Below are positions 1 through 7,611 of a stretch of DNA of 41,898 nt, in pieces. Both the position numbers and the translations under genes were made by a program. Source of the stretch: Mariniblastus sp. (lineage in GTDB: Bacteria > Planctomycetota > Planctomycetia > Pirellulales > Pirellulaceae); NCBI GenBank assembly GCA_028823415.1, contig JAPKBL010000036.1, forward strand, positions 1 through 41,898. Direction: 5' to 3'. The notes beneath the pieces are model-generated. The model had not been told where the DNA came from. It was given only the letters and a program-made list of their open reading frames with translations, and did not search any database. Every line of letters starts with the position of its first letter. Position 1 is the first letter of the stretch.

Positions 1-60
1 TGTCATCGTCTCCTGTGTCATCGTCTCCTGTGTCATCGTCTCCTGTGTCATCGTCATCTG
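1..60. repeat. 15-bp in-frame tandem repeat
   Basis: Four 15-base units follow each other at 1-15, 16-30, 31-45 and 46-60. The first three are identical (TGTCATCGTCTCCTG) and the fourth differs in a few bases. On the minus strand they code for the five-residue unit DDDTG of the acidic protein. As the unit is a multiple of three, copy-number change would lengthen or shorten the protein without a frameshift. The array may continue beyond the window. Confidence 0.9.
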
Positions 61-355
61 AGTCATCGTCTAGCTCTTCTTCGTAGTCGTCTACTTCTTC
101 GTACCCTTCATCCACGTCGTCGGTGCCTTCTTCGTCGTCGTAATCTTCCTCTCCACCTTCCTCTTCTTCACCCTCCTCCTCTTCTTCGTATTCATCCTCG
201 TATTCGTATTCCTCTTCCTCGTCGTCCTCAGACGTGATCGTCGTCAGGTTGAGTCCGCCGAAAGAGGCGGCAGCCCGATTTTCATTGGCTAATTGGGAAA
301 AATCGGGTTCACCCTGGACAAGTTGCTCTCGTTTTAAATCTAATATCAGGGACAT
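1..355 (-). CDS. Acidic Asp/Glu-rich repeat protein, C-terminus beyond window
   Basis: The reading frame starts with ATG at 355-353 and stays open to the window edge, so about 118 residues of the N-terminus are visible. Residues 1-40 are ordinary (MSLILDLKREQLVQG at the start). The rest is almost only Asp, Glu, Gly and Tyr, ending in DDDTG repeats that run off the edge. I see no signal peptide or enzyme motif. The start codon shares one base with the stop of scpB (TAATG), and a strong AAAGGAGG ribosome site lies 7 bases upstream inside the scpB end. The gene is therefore very probably real and translated together with scpB. The chain would be highly charged and disordered. Function is unknown; a role near chromosome segregation is suggested only by the coupling. 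Confidence 0.75.
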   Translation of the reverse strand, partial: MSLILDLKREQLVQGEPDFSQLANENRAAASFGGLNLTTITSEDDEEEEYEYEDEYEEEEEGEEEEGGEEDYDDEEGTDDVDEGYEEVDDYEEELDDDSDDDDTGDDDTGDDDTGDDD

Positions 356-1119
356 TATTCTTCCTCCTTTGTTTGCGAGTCATTGATCTCGCTGTCGGGC
401 ACTTGGGGATAAAGTGTTTGAATATCTTCAAGAACAGGTGTTGAAAAGTCGTGATTTTGATCTGAAGTGGCCCATTGAGGCAACCCTTGTCCAGAAAGAT
501 GTTTTGCTCGAGGCAGATCAGCAAGGCTGTTTAGTCCAAAATGGGCTAAAAATTCTTTCGAAGTAGCGTATAAAAACGGCCGACCCAGTTTCTCGCTTCT
601 TCCCGCTATCTTAACGAGGCCCTTGTCCAATAACTGTCGGAGCATTTCGCCGCAACTGACCCCCCGTACCGCCTCTATTTCGGCTTTTATGATCGGCTGG
701 CGATAGGCGATGACGGTTAGTGTCTCTAGGGCCGGGCCGGACAATCGGGCCGCCCTTGGTGCGTGCTCCAGCCTTCCGATCCAATCTGAAAACTGCGGCC
801 GGGTTCGTAGCTGGAAACCACCAGCGACTTGCTTAACGTGGAAAGCACGGCCAATTTCATCATAATGTTGATTTAGTTCCTTAATCATCGTTCTTGCCTG
901 GGTGCCATCCTCAAGCTCAGCCAACTGACTCAGCTTTCGGCTTGGCACCGGTGTCCGCGACATAAACAGAACGGCTTCCAGTCGCTTGCGTCGCGATTTA
1001 TCGTCAGCAGGCCATTTATGGACCGACTGCGACAAGTCGTCGCTTATTTGCAATTCTGGTTGAGGTTCAAGAGGATCCAAAATACTAAGCCAATGGTTGT
1101 TGAGGTGGTTGTCACACAA
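355..1119 (-). CDS. scpB: Segregation and condensation protein B (ScpB)
   Basis: ScpB is the winged-helix partner of ScpA in the bacterial SMC condensin complex, which organises and separates newly copied chromosomes in the cytoplasm. The core starts near residue 44 with RKRLEAVLFMSRTPVPSRKL, followed by the first winged helix, and the second contains the typical LETLTVIAYRQPI segment, then EAVRGVSC and LGRPFLYATSKEFLAHFGL. The 254-residue length fits the family with extra, charged N- and C-terminal tails. The start is uncertain: the frame opens at a TTG at 1119 without a clear ribosome site, and no upstream ATG exists in frame. The downstream acidic gene overlaps its stop codon. No scpA is seen next to it in this window. 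Confidence 0.93.
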   Translation of the reverse strand: MCDNHLNNHWLSILDPLEPQPELQISDDLSQSVHKWPADDKSRRKRLEAVLFMSRTPVPSRKLSQLAELEDGTQARTMIKELNQHYDEIGRAFHVKQVAGGFQLRTRPQFSDWIGRLEHAPRAARLSGPALETLTVIAYRQPIIKAEIEAVRGVSCGEMLRQLLDKGLVKIAGRSEKLGRPFLYATSKEFLAHFGLNSLADLPRAKHLSGQGLPQWATSDQNHDFSTPVLEDIQTLYPQVPDSEINDSQTKEEE

Positions 1120-1279
1120 GAATACTTATCGTACTGATAACTATCCGCGAATATCGGCAAATATTAAAAAATACTGCACGAATGTCCGACAAAAATTTTC
1201 GTGATTATTGAGTCGTTGAATCTAACCGACAAGCCTGTCTTTGCGGAATATCTATTGTTGCAAAAACGCCTAGAATTGC

Positions 1280-1316
1280 TTGACAACAGCAAATTTCTAC
1301 ACTTCCTTGCTATAAT
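1280..1316 (+). promoter_or_regulatory. Possible promoter with perfect -10 box
   Basis: A perfect TATAAT lies at 1311-1316, about 60 bases before the start of the plus-strand gene at 1377. A perfect TTGACA occurs at 1280-1285, but the 25-base spacer is far longer than the 16-18 bases sigma-70 prefers. The -10 box may therefore work alone or with a weak -35. The stretch lies between divergent genes, which fits a promoter. Confidence 0.35.
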
Positions 1317-1376
1317 CGATCTCAGAAGTATCGGGTTCGTGTGTCCTGACAACGACTATGTTTTTTATTTAAAATT

Positions 1377-2093
1377 ATGAGTCTTTCAAAATTTTTCATC
1401 TGGTTGATCCCTGTATTGATTATCTCTGTGTTCGGCCTGATCGTCGGATTTATTGTTCTCGCAATTAGCGGGAACATGGAGGGCCGGGAGTTTTCCCCAG
1501 AAAATTTTTCGATTCGAAAATTTACTTATAATAAAATACCGTTTTTTGATTGGGTTATCTCTCCCAAAGAAACCGTTGACCAAACCGGTGCTGTTCAAGC
1601 TGATCTTGTTAACCTCGGTTTTCTTCCCGGCACTACCGCTGCGAAAAATTGGCATTTAATCTCCGAATTAAACGTGTCGTCTTCGTTACATCCGCCTGAG
1701 TGTGATGCCCGATTTCTAACGCATTACCTTGAGTTGCAGGACTCTAATGGGGTACTTGCTTTTGTTGACTGGAATGAAAAACACCCCAATTTAGCTCCTT
1801 TGCTCTGGCCCCATGTCATTGAGATGGCTCGGCAAGAGTCGTATCTAAAAATCCCGGAAATCATGGAATTCGCGTTAACAAATTGTCCAAAGAACCCTAA
1901 CGAGTTTAGTGATGAATTAAATACTTTGGTCGCTCAAGCGTATTTGGAATTAGGTAAAATAGACTACGAACTGGGGCGGCTTAAGCGGGCAAAAGTCCGG
2001 TTGCAGTTGTCGCTCGATGCGGAAACGAGCGCCGAAGCTCGCTCACTGTTGGAGGCTGCTGCCGATCAGGATGCTAAAGAATACGTTCAATGA
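1377..2093 (+). CDS. Membrane-anchored protein of unknown function, possible TPR-like C-terminus
   Basis: The 238-residue protein has one clear N-terminal membrane segment (about residues 6-31, FFIWLIPVLIISVFGLIVGF), and no obvious cleavage site, so it is probably anchored with the rest outside the membrane. The C-terminal third (VAQAYLELGKIDYELGRLKRAKVRLQLSLDAE) reads like paired amphipathic helices of a tetratricopeptide-type repeat, which often bind other proteins. I do not recognise a named family. The stop overlaps the start of the cysteine desulfurase by four bases (ATGA), so the two genes are almost certainly co-transcribed. A functional link with sulfur transfer is possible but unproven. 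Confidence 0.75.
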   Translation: MSLSKFFIWLIPVLIISVFGLIVGFIVLAISGNMEGREFSPENFSIRKFTYNKIPFFDWVISPKETVDQTGAVQADLVNLGFLPGTTAAKNWHLISELNVSSSLHPPECDARFLTHYLELQDSNGVLAFVDWNEKHPNLAPLLWPHVIEMARQESYLKIPEIMEFALTNCPKNPNEFSDELNTLVAQAYLELGKIDYELGRLKRAKVRLQLSLDAETSAEARSLLEAAADQDAKEYVQ

Positions 2094-3274
2094 AAAAATT
2101 CATTTATCTGGATCACAATTCCACCGCTCCGATGCTGCCGGCGGTTGCCAATAAAATGTCCGAGTGTTTTTCTGCTGGGTTTGTAAACCCAGCGAGTCAA
2201 CATCGACCCGGTCAAATGGCCCGGAAACACTTGGAAGATTCTCGTCGAAAAATAGCGGAGTTACTGGGTGCGAAAACGTTGGGAATGGATACTGATCAGT
2301 TAATTTTCACCAGTGGCGGCACAGAGAGCAATAATTTAGCCATCCTCGGTTTGATAAACGCCCACGATTCAAATTTGGCAAACAACCAAGGCCTGTTTGC
2401 TCCTCAACATGTACTGGTTTCTTCTGTTGAGCACCCTAGTGTGACCGGCGCGGCGGAGCAGTTAGTGAGACTGGGTCATTCCGTTGATAAAATACCGGTC
2501 GATTCGCTCGGGGTCTGCCGAGTCGATCAACTCGATTCCCTTATCAACGACGACACGAAACTTGTTAGTTTGATGTTAGCGAACAACGAAACTGGGGTTG
2601 TTCAACCTGTGAAAGAGGTGGCTCAACTTTGTCGTGATCGCGGTGTTTTGTTTCATACCGATGCTGTTCAGGCGGTGGGGAAAATCCCTGTTAATTTTAG
2701 CGACCTAGCGGTCGACGCCTTGTCATTTACCGGACATAAATTCGGCGGGCCGCGAGGCATCGGAGGTTTGATTCTGAGACACGGACTAACACCCACCCCT
2801 TTGCAATTCGGAGGGTTTCAGCAAATGGCATTGCGGCCTGGCACCGAAGATGTCGCGATTGTCGCGGGGATGGAGACGGCGCTGGGGATTTTTCACCAAG
2901 ACCAAAACAACTATTACTCGGATGTCTTGTTACTGCGGAATCACATGGAAAACGAGCTACAAAATCGGTTTCCCGATCTCGTCATCAATGGAGTCGGGGC
3001 TCCCCGATTACCTCACGTTTCCAACCTCTCTTTCTCTGGTGTTAACCGGCAGTCATTCTTAATGGCTGCCGATATCGAAGGGTTGGCAATTTCGACGGGC
3101 TCGGCCTGCGCGAGCGGCAGTAGTGAATTGTCTCCGGTTTTACTCGCGATGGGGCTGGAGAAAAATATTGTCGAAAACTCTGTTCGAATTAGCCTTGGAG
3201 TAAGTAACACCCACGAGGAAATAGAGGATGCAATTGAAATCATTTCTCGTGTTCTAAACCAGTTGCAACAATAG
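2090..3274 (+). CDS. Cysteine desulfurase (NifS/IscS-like, PLP-dependent)
   Basis: This enzyme takes sulfur from L-cysteine, giving alanine and a protein persulfide used for iron-sulfur clusters, thiolated tRNA or cofactors. The chain of 394 residues is full length. It shows the N-terminal YLDHNSTAP, the SGGTESNNLAILG cofactor-phosphate loop (about residues 75-87), HTDAVQAVGK, the PLP lysine in SFTGHKFGGPRG (K217), and the catalytic cysteine in STGSACASGS (C340). The loop around the cysteine resembles the NifS/IscS class. No iscU, iscA or sufU lies next to it here. It follows the membrane-anchored gene with a four-base overlap. Which scaffold it serves cannot be told from the window, so I give no symbol. 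Confidence 0.93.
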   Translation: MKKFIYLDHNSTAPMLPAVANKMSECFSAGFVNPASQHRPGQMARKHLEDSRRKIAELLGAKTLGMDTDQLIFTSGGTESNNLAILGLINAHDSNLANNQGLFAPQHVLVSSVEHPSVTGAAEQLVRLGHSVDKIPVDSLGVCRVDQLDSLINDDTKLVSLMLANNETGVVQPVKEVAQLCRDRGVLFHTDAVQAVGKIPVNFSDLAVDALSFTGHKFGGPRGIGGLILRHGLTPTPLQFGGFQQMALRPGTEDVAIVAGMETALGIFHQDQNNYYSDVLLLRNHMENELQNRFPDLVINGVGAPRLPHVSNLSFSGVNRQSFLMAADIEGLAISTGSACASGSSELSPVLLAMGLEKNIVENSVRISLGVSNTHEEIEDAIEIISRVLNQLQQ

Positions 3275-3294
3275 CTCAGAGCGTTTTATGCGGC

Positions 3295-5232
3295 TTAATT
3301 TTCCAGGGTGTCTTTTGGCTTTCCCGGCCCTTTGGTTCTGGTGCCGACTTGCCATTGACCTATTTCTATTTGTGGTTTCCAGCCATCGGACAATTCTTTA
3401 GACAAAGAGTTTTCGGCAGGTTGTGCGTTCATCAGGCGGTTTGATCCGTCCCGGACCACACAAATTATGTCCTCTTGAGATAAGGCCCGCGTTATCTTTT
3501 CCGATTGGGCGTCGGTCAGCATCCAGGGCCAAAAAGTGGGGTTCATCGCGGTTGCGGGTGTTTTATCAGTCCAAAAGAAAAACCGGTTGTGGTTGTGTGT
3601 TTCAAATGCCAAAACTTGGCCCGGCGTGTTCCTAATCGCTTCAGCAACCTGTTGCTCTTGCGCGGCGCGACTCGCCTCCAGTCTCACCCAATTGCATCCC
3701 GGTTGATTTAGGGGCACTTGGTTGATCCAGCGAGATGAGAATACAACTGTGGATCCGATCATTACCAGGGCGACGCCCCAGCCCAGATAGCTATCGATTG
3801 CTTTCGATATTGGCTGGTAATCGAGCTTGGTTTGAGCCGCATCAGAAACTCCCACCAACAATCCGACAATGATAGGGATCGTGCCCAATGAAACTTGAGT
3901 TCCCGGGGTAGGGAATGCCAAGATTGGGAACAGACAGCCGCTCATTGCGACCGCGAGACGACCTGCCGACATTTTGTTAATTAATATTACCGGCATCACT
4001 ATTGGTCCAGCAATCGCCAAAAAACTTGCGGCTCCTCTCAAACTCAAGCCGTGTTCGATCGGCTGAAAACACCCAACAACTAATAGCAGTGTAGCTATTA
4101 ACAAAGTGACCCCGGGAAGTGTCATCAGCCACGGCATTAGTTTCTCTACCGAACGAGCGCCGCGCTGCCTTAGGAGAAGATATGAAAACACCAATAAGCT
4201 AAAAGCTACCGCCGAGACAAAGGTGAGGGCCTGGAGTGGGACCGGTTGATAAAATGACTCTGACATGAACGAGTGTTGAAGCAGCACGCCCCAAAGAATT
4301 TCACTCAAATTATTCCCATGTCGCACTGCCCAAACAACGACCCAGATTGAACCAGTCACACCACCGGCCACTACCCAGTAGAAATCCTTAATCCCCGTAG
4401 GTTGTATTTCTTTATTTTTTTCAGAAGCTCGATTTTGTTTTGCTATCCAACAGACCGCTAATGTTGATAAAAACAAGGCGGACGGTAACAAAAGACCGAT
4501 TGAATCTGCCCCGCCGTTTACTTTTTTCAATATCAACCAGCCAATTGCCGCTGGAATGCCGCAGCACATTAGCGAAGCTATTGACCGTAATAATTTATCA
4601 TGTCGGCTTGCACTTTGATGATTCCACGTAATCGCGAACAAAAAACTGGCGGCCATGGCGGCGCCAACGTTAAGCTTCGTAAAGCCAGCAAATGCCGCGC
4701 AGCCTCCGGCAATCAACAACATTAATCTGTTGTTCGGTTTTAAAACGATTAACCCTGCCGCTGCCAGCAATGCGATTATTTCTTGGGGGTGGGCTGGCTC
4801 TAAGCCTAGCTTTTCCAAGTGCAACATTACCAACAGCATCCCCGTGATGCCCAATGGTGTTTTGCCGGTGATTCTCCACACCAAAATTCCACTTAACAAC
4901 GAGATGCTAAACCAGGTGATTACCGTTTTCAGGCGGACGACGTCATGAGTAATGGGTATCCCGCCCCACAGGTGGAGGGGAGACTGAATCAAATAATACG
5001 CTGGACCATACTGCGTATAAGTCTCCTCGTAGAGTCGCTGGCCTTGAAAGAATGTTTGGAGCGACAACATGACGTAACTTTCGTCGTCATATTTAGCCAT
5101 CATTGTAAAACTATGGCTTAAGCCAAAACAAAGACAAAGGGTGATTGCACCTATCCAGCAACCGATGAGCCATCGTTGCCTGCCATGGTCGGTCGCTGTG
5201 ATTTGCGGCAGCGAGGGATGATCAGGTACCAC
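3295..5232 (-). CDS. Polytopic membrane protein, GT-C (GT39/ArnT-like) glycosyltransferase candidate
   Basis: The 645-residue protein has about a dozen hydrophobic segments. After the first one comes an acidic pair in KYDDESYVML, then YTQYGPAYYLIQSPLHLWGG. An acidic pair in the first periplasmic loop is typical of GT-C transferases that use polyprenyl-phosphate sugars as donors (ArnT/PMT type). The last 140 residues are soluble and probably periplasmic. The frame starts at a GTG (5232), five bases after the stop of the GT2 gene; an ATG at 5237 is out of frame. Together with the upstream GtrB-like GT2 and methyltransferase it forms a glycan operon: the GT2 would charge the lipid carrier and this protein would transfer the sugar outside. 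The acceptor is unknown. Confidence 0.72.
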   Translation of the reverse strand: MVPDHPSLPQITATDHGRQRWLIGCWIGAITLCLCFGLSHSFTMMAKYDDESYVMLSLQTFFQGQRLYEETYTQYGPAYYLIQSPLHLWGGIPITHDVVRLKTVITWFSISLLSGILVWRITGKTPLGITGMLLVMLHLEKLGLEPAHPQEIIALLAAAGLIVLKPNNRLMLLIAGGCAAFAGFTKLNVGAAMAASFLFAITWNHQSASRHDKLLRSIASLMCCGIPAAIGWLILKKVNGGADSIGLLLPSALFLSTLAVCWIAKQNRASEKNKEIQPTGIKDFYWVVAGGVTGSIWVVVWAVRHGNNLSEILWGVLLQHSFMSESFYQPVPLQALTFVSAVAFSLLVFSYLLLRQRGARSVEKLMPWLMTLPGVTLLIATLLLVVGCFQPIEHGLSLRGAASFLAIAGPIVMPVILINKMSAGRLAVAMSGCLFPILAFPTPGTQVSLGTIPIIVGLLVGVSDAAQTKLDYQPISKAIDSYLGWGVALVMIGSTVVFSSRWINQVPLNQPGCNWVRLEASRAAQEQQVAEAIRNTPGQVLAFETHNHNRFFFWTDKTPATAMNPTFWPWMLTDAQSEKITRALSQEDIICVVRDGSNRLMNAQPAENSLSKELSDGWKPQIEIGQWQVGTRTKGPGKPKDTLEN

Positions 5233-5236
5233 TTCA

Positions 5237-6352
5237 TTACCGTTGGTTAGTCATATCGTTAGAGATACCCACAGAGTTCGAATCGACCATTGGGAAAACG
5301 CTATGTCGGTTAGATTCAGATTTCGCGTCCTCTAGCTCTTTTAGCAAGCCTTGAATGTCCAATAACAATTCTTGCTCTGTTTTAACGGAAGCGTTGGGTT
5401 CTTCGCTAGTTAGGTTTTTGGTCTCTGCTACCACGTAGGCTGGCCGATCCCTAACTTGATCATAAATTCGGGCGATATATTCACCTAGAATGGCGATTCC
5501 GAGCGCGTTGATGGCTCCAAAAAAAGCACTAACGCTCGTTACCGAGGCCCAACCCGGTATCGCCTGTCCAGTAAATAATTTGTGATAAAGCGCCCAGGCG
5601 ATGCAGGTAAATCCGATCATCAATGAAACGAGCGCCAGACCATAAAACGCCAACAATGGAACTCTCGAAAAACTAAACATCGCGGTTTTTGCTAAAGAGA
5701 CCAAGCCTCGAAACGACACTCTTGGTTGGTCATCGTGCCGTCTAAGCCGCTCGACGGGCAACGCACATTGTTTGAATCCAACCCAAGTTCGCAATCCAGG
5801 AAAATACCGATCGGTTTCGCCAAGGCTAACCACATGTTTTACGACTCGCGCATCCATTAATCCGAAATTACCAGCATCCCGCGGAATCGCGATGGAGGCC
5901 AGTGACTGCATGGATCGATGAAAAAGATGGAAGGCAGATCGCTTTATTATGTTTTCCTTGCGGCCGTAACGAACGGCATAAACAACATCGTGACCTAGTT
6001 GCCACTGGTCGATCATTCGCGGCAGGGCATTGGGGTCATCCTGGGCGTCGCTATCCATCAGGATCGTCGCGTCTCCAGTTGCATGTTCTAAACCAGCATG
6101 TAATGCAGATTGATGCCCAAAGTTTCTCGATAGATGCAGAACCGTTATCCGGCTCTCTAAGCCTGCCATGCGATCAAGAACTTCACGACTGCCGTCGGTA
6201 GAGCCATCGTTGACCAATACAAATTGCCACTGACAACCTGTTTGGTTTAGCACTGTCGCGGTCTGCTCTACCAATTGTTCGATAACTGCCACTTCATTGA
6301 GAAGCGGCATGACAATGGTAATTTTTGTATCTTCTATTTTAGGTCGTTTCAT
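5237..6352 (-). CDS. Family 2 glycosyltransferase, GtrB/DPM1-like with two C-terminal membrane helices
   Basis: The N-terminal GT-A domain (about residues 10-230) opens with ITIVMPLLNE, has VLVNDGSTDGS for nucleotide-sugar binding, LSRNFGHQSAL, and the metal-binding acidic motif MDSDAQDDP. Two hydrophobic helices follow (about 235-265 and 275-300), then GEYIARIYDQVRDRPAYV. This layout is known from undecaprenyl-phosphate glucosyl- or mannosyl-transferases (GtrB, ArnC, DPM1), which make the lipid-linked sugar on the inner face of the membrane. The gene overlaps the stop of the methyltransferase gene by four bases and sits 4 bases upstream of the GT-C-like gene, so all three are probably one operon. 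The sugar cannot be named from the sequence. Confidence 0.88.
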   Translation of the reverse strand: MKRPKIEDTKITIVMPLLNEVAVIEQLVEQTATVLNQTGCQWQFVLVNDGSTDGSREVLDRMAGLESRITVLHLSRNFGHQSALHAGLEHATGDATILMDSDAQDDPNALPRMIDQWQLGHDVVYAVRYGRKENIIKRSAFHLFHRSMQSLASIAIPRDAGNFGLMDARVVKHVVSLGETDRYFPGLRTWVGFKQCALPVERLRRHDDQPRVSFRGLVSLAKTAMFSFSRVPLLAFYGLALVSLMIGFTCIAWALYHKLFTGQAIPGWASVTSVSAFFGAINALGIAILGEYIARIYDQVRDRPAYVVAETKNLTSEEPNASVKTEQELLLDIQGLLKELEDAKSESNRHSVFPMVDSNSVGISNDMTNQR

Positions 6353-7074
6353 TTGCTGATCACCCCGACAAGGGAAAGTCCAAATGGCACGCTGAGCTTG
6401 TTCGACACTTTGGTCTCAATTTTTGCTGCTGCTATCAACGCCTTGTTAGTTAGGTTTCCGACTCGCGGGAACTCTGTTCCCTTTCGCGATGGAAAAAAAC
6501 GACGCATTGTTCTGATAAAAATTGCGGCCGGGAAAGTGAATGAATTCCAATATCTCAGTTTTTCTATTTTGAGCCCGGCTGCTGCAACCTGTTCTCGCAT
6601 CATCGCCGGAGTGTAACGACGGTAATGTCCAAGTCTTTCATCCCAATCGGAAAATAGAAACGGATAGGCTGGTACGGTAAAAATAATCTTACCTGTACCT
6701 TGAAGGGTTTTGGCGGCTTCTTTCAGTACTTTGACTGGATCGGCTACATGCTCGAGGACGTCCAGTAACACCACACCCCCAAACGAATCTTGAGCCACCG
6801 GCCAGGGTTGTTGTAAATCGTGCTTGTAAATTTCGTCGATACCGATTGATTTTGCGTGCGTGACGGAGTCGTCCATGATATCGAGACCGGAAACGTCGTA
6901 GCCGCATTGTTTCCAGTTCAGCAAATTTCCGGCGGCACCAATCCCTCCTTCGACGATTCGGGCAGGAGAGGGTACATATTTTCGAAGCAAATCGGTGGCT
7001 ATGTTTCGCTTAGCGACATGCCACCAGTAGCGGTTTTCCAGCTCGATTAATTCGTCTAAGTGTGCTCGTTCCAT
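6349..7074 (-). CDS. Class I SAM-dependent methyltransferase
   Basis: The 241-residue protein carries a Rossmann-like methyltransferase fold. The SAM-binding glycine motif is IVEGGIGAAGNLL (about residues 40-52), the acidic end of strand 2 is VSGLDIMDDS, and the VVLLDVLEHVADP motif IV/post-motif is clear. The family (Methyltransf_11/23) includes enzymes acting on sugars and lipids, often found in cell-surface glycan clusters. It is first in the minus-strand operon with the GT2 and GT-C-like genes. The N-terminal LENRYWWHVAKR is a pattern often seen in methyltransferases of such clusters. The substrate is unknown. Confidence 0.88.
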   Translation of the reverse strand: MERAHLDELIELENRYWWHVAKRNIATDLLRKYVPSPARIVEGGIGAAGNLLNWKQCGYDVSGLDIMDDSVTHAKSIGIDEIYKHDLQQPWPVAQDSFGGVVLLDVLEHVADPVKVLKEAAKTLQGTGKIIFTVPAYPFLFSDWDERLGHYRRYTPAMMREQVAAAGLKIEKLRYWNSFTFPAAIFIRTMRRFFPSRKGTEFPRVGNLTNKALIAAAKIETKVSNKLSVPFGLSLVGVISK

Positions 7075-7611
7075 GGGTAGCTCTCGTTGAGGAGTGCAGC
7101 GTGCGTATGTATCTACGGCGTGGACGAACTGGGGTCTTCATTTCGTAACTCGAAAACTTAGCACCCGTTAGACTGCGACTAGTCCTATTTGGCACACAAA
7201 ACTCGAACTTTGACTTTGTTTGATCGAAATTACCCCCCTAATCAGACGTATTTACCAGTTTGCATATTTATCAAAGTAATTTTCCAGCCGAACCCGGTTT
7301 GGATTGCTCTTCTTCGCTGCGATTAACACTCCATTTCTTGGAATCAGGTTTTGAACCGCGAACCTAGAGGCTTGGAATTTGACCCCTAAATGTTGGGGCA
7401 TATTGATGGGGACAAGCCGCTTCGGAAGTCTTTTAAAAATGCCGGCTCTCTTTTGGCTGGATCGGCATCTTTGAACGCCCCAGATTTGGTCGAAATTAGC
7501 GTCAAATAGAGCGTATTTATCGGCCAAACCAACTCGTCGAATTGGTGAAAAACTGGTATGATGAGTCACGATTGAGTTGGCGTAATTTCTTTTTTTTTAG
7601 CTAATTATTGC
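7075..7611. other. Intergenic stretch upstream of dnaA
   Basis: This 537-base stretch separates the minus-strand glycan operon from dnaA. The left part (7075-7250) holds no plausible gene. The right part contains the doubtful minus-strand frame listed separately. I found no DnaA box matching TTATCCACA here, no tRNA and no strong terminator. A T-rich run just before dnaA (around 7589-7597) is the only evident compositional feature. Confidence 0.6.
7252..7569 (-). CDS. Doubtful small hypothetical protein divergent from dnaA
   Basis: A 105-residue frame begins with ATG at 7569 and reads away from dnaA. It is basic (KRLPKRLVP, KKSNPNRVRLENYFDKYANW) and its codon use is not obviously random. I recognise no family, see no signal peptide or membrane helix, and find no good ribosome site. 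In many bacteria rpmH and rnpA lie divergent to dnaA, but this frame lacks the features of either. It may be a lineage-specific gene, a remnant, or a chance frame. Confidence 0.25.
   Translation of the reverse strand: MTHHTSFSPIRRVGLADKYALFDANFDQIWGVQRCRSSQKRAGIFKRLPKRLVPINMPQHLGVKFQASRFAVQNLIPRNGVLIAAKKSNPNRVRLENYFDKYANW

Noticed and set aside
1164-1352. 62-residue minus frame between scpB and the 1377 gene
   Set aside because: It covers the probable promoter region, resembles no protein and has no ribosome site.
4655-4948. 97-residue plus frame inside the GT-C-like gene
   Set aside because: It is a shadow of the long membrane protein on the other strand.
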